Assembly (NCBI GenBank): GCA_050010455.1
Contig: JBEKLA010000073.1
Location: 1 to 16,132, forward strand
Direction of reading: 5' to 3'
From: DATJOQ01 sp050010455
Lineage (GTDB): Bacteria; Desulfobacterota; Binatia; Binatales; Binataceae
DNA length: 16,132 nucleotides
Each line of letters begins with the position of its first letter. The first letter of the stretch is position 1. Below the pieces are notes generated by a model. It saw nothing but the letters and a program-made list of their open reading frames with translations. It was not told the DNA's origin and did not search any database. Positions 13,227 through 16,132 of the stretch are shown one piece after another. The translations under genes were made by a program, and so were the position numbers.

Positions 13227-14516
13227 GTGGAGAACGAGAACTTTATTTATTTCGACGTTCTTGATACCGCCCGGACGGGTGGGTACAAAAGGCAAACCCA
13301 GGAGGAAGCTGAGAAGGCGCATGAAAGTATATGTCTAGGCCGTGCGGAGCTAGCGATGGCTCTCTTACGCGGCCTGACCCCCGTGTTTCCTCAAACTTTT
13401 GGTTGGGACTCTACGGCCCTCCTGAATTATGCAGCAGAAAAAGAGGGGAATGGCGCAGCGTTCAAATGGCTTTTGACCAAAGGGTTCATTCGGGTTCGTC
13501 TCTTTGATCGCAGCTCAATCTTGGAGGCCGCTTTAGCTGCGTTCCAAGACCCAGCCTATAGCATGCTTGAGGCATGGCCGGGATTTGATACTCCGGAAAA
13601 GAGGAAACCTCTTGTAGAGGCAATCAGAACCAAAAAAGCCCCGGCTGCTCTTGCTGATCATGTCGGTGTCGGTAATCGGTTGGAGCTATTGCGCGAGTTA
13701 AGTGCCGCGGTGGGAGAGGCGCCAAAGGCACGCGGGGAGCAACGCAGGGAAAATAGGTTACGAGCGGCGATTGAGCACGCGCATGCCGCCGCGAGCCGTT
13801 ATGATCCCACGATTGCTGACCTCTTGTGCAAGTGCACTCAGCTTCCTGACCCCAACAACCGCACGGCTATTTACACATTTCTGGATGAACAGGAGGCGGC
13901 CGGCAGGAACGTACCGCCCGAGGTCCGTGATATCATAGACGCCTGTTTCAACGCCGTTGCTGCCTGGTGCGTCGGGGCTAACGCCGGACTGACGACTCCC
14001 CGTTCACAGTGCTCGTCCTCGGTCGCGGTCGATATACTGCATGAATCGCTTCCAGGCTCAGTTCGCAACGACGTGTTTGAAGCCCCAGTGGAAGAACTGA
14101 GGCCGAAAAACATTTCAGAATTAGAGGTGGTGAACTGGACCAAGATTAGGGAATTCTTACGAGAGAACGGTGACCTTCCCATGAGCGAAAAAGAGCGCCA
14201 AGCAGAAGCGGCGAAGCTGATTGCGGAAGTTGTCGTCGAACAGAGACGTCGTCGTTATGCTCTCGTAATTAAGGGCGCGAACTTTCTTGGCCAGTCTCTA
14301 CTTTGGGGTGGGGCTGCGGGTGTTGGTGGAATCCTCGCCAGCGTATGGGGAGCAATCGTCTTCTCCGGCCTCGCGGGAGGGTTGGGGACGACACTCAACT
14401 TTGGGTCGTTCGTGAGAACGCCATTACAAAAGCGCCTTGAGAGAAAATGGAATGGCTTACTCCAGAGTCAATCCGACCGGGAGCAAAAACAGGTAGACGG
14501 CCAGATTGCGCGCTAG
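13227..14516 (+). CDS. Accessory protein of unknown function with C-terminal membrane segment; probably horizontally acquired
   Basis: The 429 residues start at GTG 13227; an in-frame stop at 13215 rules out anything further upstream. I do not recognise the protein. Residues about 20-150 are helical with FGWDSTALLNYAAE and AFKWLLTKGFIRVRLFDRSSIL. Residues 150-250 are also helical. There is a scattering of cysteines (C201, C203, C240, C248, C262). Residues about 319-343 are highly charged, and 344-393 form a long Gly-rich hydrophobic stretch (GQSLLWGGAAGVGGILASVWGAIVFSGLAGG) able to span the membrane once or twice, followed by a basic tail. There is no signal peptide. GC is well below the flanks (31/60 at 13441-13500 and 25/60 at 14101-14160, against 40/60 at 12721-12780 and 47/60 at 15001-15060, hand counts). 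It is the only gene on its strand in the region, and its TAG shares CTAG with the next gene's stop. A role in defence or membrane damage is speculation from this layout alone. Confidence 0.8.
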   Translation: MENENFIYFDVLDTARTGGYKRQTQEEAEKAHESICLGRAELAMALLRGLTPVFPQTFGWDSTALLNYAAEKEGNGAAFKWLLTKGFIRVRLFDRSSILEAALAAFQDPAYSMLEAWPGFDTPEKRKPLVEAIRTKKAPAALADHVGVGNRLELLRELSAAVGEAPKARGEQRRENRLRAAIEHAHAAASRYDPTIADLLCKCTQLPDPNNRTAIYTFLDEQEAAGRNVPPEVRDIIDACFNAVAAWCVGANAGLTTPRSQCSSSVAVDILHESLPGSVRNDVFEAPVEELRPKNISELEVVNWTKIREFLRENGDLPMSEKERQAEAAKLIAEVVVEQRRRRYALVIKGANFLGQSLLWGGAAGVGGILASVWGAIVFSGLAGGLGTTLNFGSFVRTPLQKRLERKWNGLLQSQSDREQKQVDGQIAR

Positions 14517-15295
14517 AGCAGCTTCAGCAGGCGGTCGGGGAAGTCGGTGATAATCCCGTCGACGCCGAGCGCGAGCAGCCCGCGCATCTCGGCTTCGTCG
14601 TTGACCGTCCACACGTGCATCTCGACGCCAACGCGATGGGCCGCGGCGACGCTCTCGGGCGTCACCAGCCGGAAATTCTCGTACTCGATCGGAATCTGCA
14701 GCGCGGCGGCGGGCGGCACGTAACTCTTCATCTGCGCGGTCAACGCCTGAAAGAAATTGGCGACCTCGCCCGATGAAAAGTTCGTCGGAATATCGGGAGC
14801 CAGGGCGCGCAATTCGTCGAGCGGAGCCTGATGCTCTGAGGCGACCAGCACGCGGCGGCGCATCCCGGCCCGCTCGATCACTTCGAGCGTCGCAGTGACC
14901 AGGCTCGGCGTCGTCTGCTTGATTTCGACCACGACGCGCACGTCAGGGAAGGCCGACAGCACCTCTGCGAGTGTCGGAACCTTCAGCCCCTTGCCGCGAA
15001 ACGGATAGCCGCCGCCGGGCGCGGCGAATCCGTAGCCGGCGTCGGCCGCGGCGAGTTCGGCGTAGCTGAGCTCGCGGATCAGCGCGTTGCGTCCAGCGGT
15101 GCGCGCGAGGTCGGGATCATGGACCACGACCACGCGGCCGTCGCGCGTCATATGGACGTCGAGCTCGAAGTAGCGCGCGCCGAGATCGTGTGCGGCCTTG
15201 AACGCCGCCATCGTGTTTTCGGGATAGGCGCCGCTGTCGCCGCGATGGGCCATCGCGCGCGGCCGCGGCAGGCTGAAGAATTCTGTATCGCTCAT
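14513..15295 (-). CDS. Glycerophosphodiester phosphodiesterase (GDPD/UgpQ type)
   Basis: The 260 residues show the complete GDPD motif set: His17-Arg18 (MAHRGDSGAYPENT), Glu26-Asn27-Thr28, the metal ligands Glu44 and Asp46 (FELDVHMT), and catalytic His59 (VVVHDPDL). VVVEIK with Glu124 and the barrel end 'HVWTVNDE...GVDGIITDFPDRLL' follow. It hydrolyses glycerophosphodiesters to glycerol-3-phosphate and an alcohol in lipid recycling or phosphate supply. There is no signal peptide, so the location is cytoplasmic as for UgpQ. Length is typical. Its stop codon overlaps the convergent accessory gene's stop by four bases. The M23 peptidase gene is 93 bases upstream, co-directional, without a terminator visible between. 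Confidence 0.92.
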   Translation of the reverse strand: MSDTEFFSLPRPRAMAHRGDSGAYPENTMAAFKAAHDLGARYFELDVHMTRDGRVVVVHDPDLARTAGRNALIRELSYAELAAADAGYGFAAPGGGYPFRGKGLKVPTLAEVLSAFPDVRVVVEIKQTTPSLVTATLEVIERAGMRRRVLVASEHQAPLDELRALAPDIPTNFSSGEVANFFQALTAQMKSYVPPAAALQIPIEYENFRLVTPESVAAAHRVGVEMHVWTVNDEAEMRGLLALGVDGIITDFPDRLLKLL

Positions 15296-15388
15296 CGGAA
15301 CTCGCTGACGCCCCTGGGACGGAGGCCGTTGTCGAGAAGCCTTAAATTGGAAAGCGGACTTTGGCGCCGACCCTGGCTCGAAACGAAA

Positions 15389-16132
15389 CTAGAGAGCGCC
15401 GGTCAAACTTGGTCCGAGCGCATTCAGTCCGTCAGGCTGAGCCGCCGGCGTCGCGTCGATCGGGGGACTCAGGGTGGAGAAGTCATCCGCGCAAAGCTGA
15501 GCTGCGGAGCCGCCGATCGCGTCGTCATCGGATGCGCTGTCGAACGCGGCGTATGAAGCAGCCGCGCGCTGCAATCCGGCTTTCGCCATCACCATCAGGC
15601 CGGTTTGGCTGAGCTGGGTCAAAATCGCTTGATACTCGTCCCTAAAGCCGGCGAAGACCCTTTGCATCCGCGGCGCGATCTCACCGCCGACGGAATCGAT
15701 CCGTGCGGTGAGCGGATTCACATAGATGCCGTCCTTCATCAGGCCAAAATGCAGATGAGGCCCGGTCGACAGGCCGCTGGTTCCCACAAATCCGATCACC
15801 TGGCCAACGCGAACGTAAGCGCCTTCAGTCACGGCGCGGCTGATTCCCGATAGATGGCCGTAAATGCTAACCAGGCCGTGGTCGTGCTCAAGCCTGATAC
15901 ATCGGCCGAGTTCCCCACCCCAGTTGGCGAATTCGACCTTGCCGTCGGCGACCGCTTTGACCGGCGTGCCGTATCGTGCAACCAAATCTACGCCCGCGTG
16001 CTGCCGATAATAATGCAGAATCGGATGGTAGCGAGCGCGCGAGAATCCCGACGATACGTACTGGAAAGCGACCGGATAGCGCAGAGTTCGCTGCCCCAGC
16101 GGCTTGCCGTTTTCGTCATAGAGATGGGTCTG
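15389..16132 (-). CDS. M23-family metallopeptidase / LytM-domain envelope protein (5' partial)
   Basis: The frame is open to the window edge, giving the last 247 residues of a longer protein. The peptidase domain is complete in the visible part: SSGFSRARYHPILHYYRQHAGVDL with His45 and Asp49, 'RYGTPVKAVADGKVEFA', and the HxH pair His126-His128 (GPHLHFG), numbered in the visible piece. All zinc ligands are intact, so it is probably an active endopeptidase on peptidoglycan cross-links or pentaglycine-type bonds, rather than an EnvC-like activator that has lost them. After about residue 150 there is a ~100-residue tail, helical at first and then Ala/Pro/Asp-rich. The N-terminal part, where the signal peptide and any coiled coil would be, is outside the window. 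It is co-directional with the GDPD gene. Confidence 0.9.
   Translation of the reverse strand, partial: QTHLYDENGKPLGQRTLRYPVAFQYVSSGFSRARYHPILHYYRQHAGVDLVARYGTPVKAVADGKVEFANWGGELGRCIRLEHDHGLVSIYGHLSGISRAVTEGAYVRVGQVIGFVGTSGLSTGPHLHFGLMKDGIYVNPLTARIDSVGGEIAPRMQRVFAGFRDEYQAILTQLSQTGLMVMAKAGLQRAAASYAAFDSASDDDAIGGSAAQLCADDFSTLSPPIDATPAAQPDGLNALGPSLTGAL

Overview
The window is a GC-rich stretch of an ordinary-looking Gram-negative bacterial chromosome. The genes are densely packed, mostly on the minus strand, with short gaps, and no stretch over 300 bases lacks a gene. A lipoprotein, an HtrA-type periplasmic protease and an M23 envelope peptidase point to a diderm. An LLM-class, probably F420-using oxidoreductase next to a cupredoxin and a cyclase-family protein, in this GC range, fits soil or uncultured lineages related to Deltaproteobacteria, such as Binatota-like bacteria. 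That placement is inference, because no rRNA or marker gene is present.

Layout. 1-735 (+) is the end of a surface or secreted protein: the tail of a beta-helix-type domain, a long Thr/Pro stalk and a C-terminal beta-sandwich, followed by a strong terminator. 802-3241 (-) holds a geranylgeranyl-reductase-family flavoprotein, a small Arg-rich membrane protein and a BtuF-like binding protein without a signal peptide. 3360-4952 (-) is a DegP/HtrA protease with its own well-defined ribosome site and an upstream region carrying two inverted repeats. 5156-8493 (-) looks like an operon: thiI (tRNA 4-thiouridine), a lipoprotein of unknown function and a family 2 glycosyltransferase. Divergent from it, 8644-10528 (+) holds a NudL-like CoA pyrophosphatase and a 390-residue helical protein of unknown function.

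10546-13031 (-) is a likely three-gene operon: an LLM oxidoreductase, a secreted cupredoxin with an unusual C-x2-H-x2-H copper motif, and a cyclase-family hydrolase. This could be part of an uncharacterised oxidative/hydrolytic pathway. 13227-14516 (+) is the outlier: a 429-residue protein of unknown function with a C-terminal hydrophobic membrane segment, clearly lower GC than its neighbours, and a stop codon that shares a CTAG with the stop of the opposite gene. It looks horizontally acquired and is the best candidate here for something undescribed. 14513-16132 (-) ends the window with a glycerophosphodiester phosphodiesterase and a 5'-truncated M23 peptidase.

Three plus-strand genes (8644, 9356, 13227) have a -10-like hexamer immediately before the start codon and no good ribosome site, so leaderless transcripts are possible.
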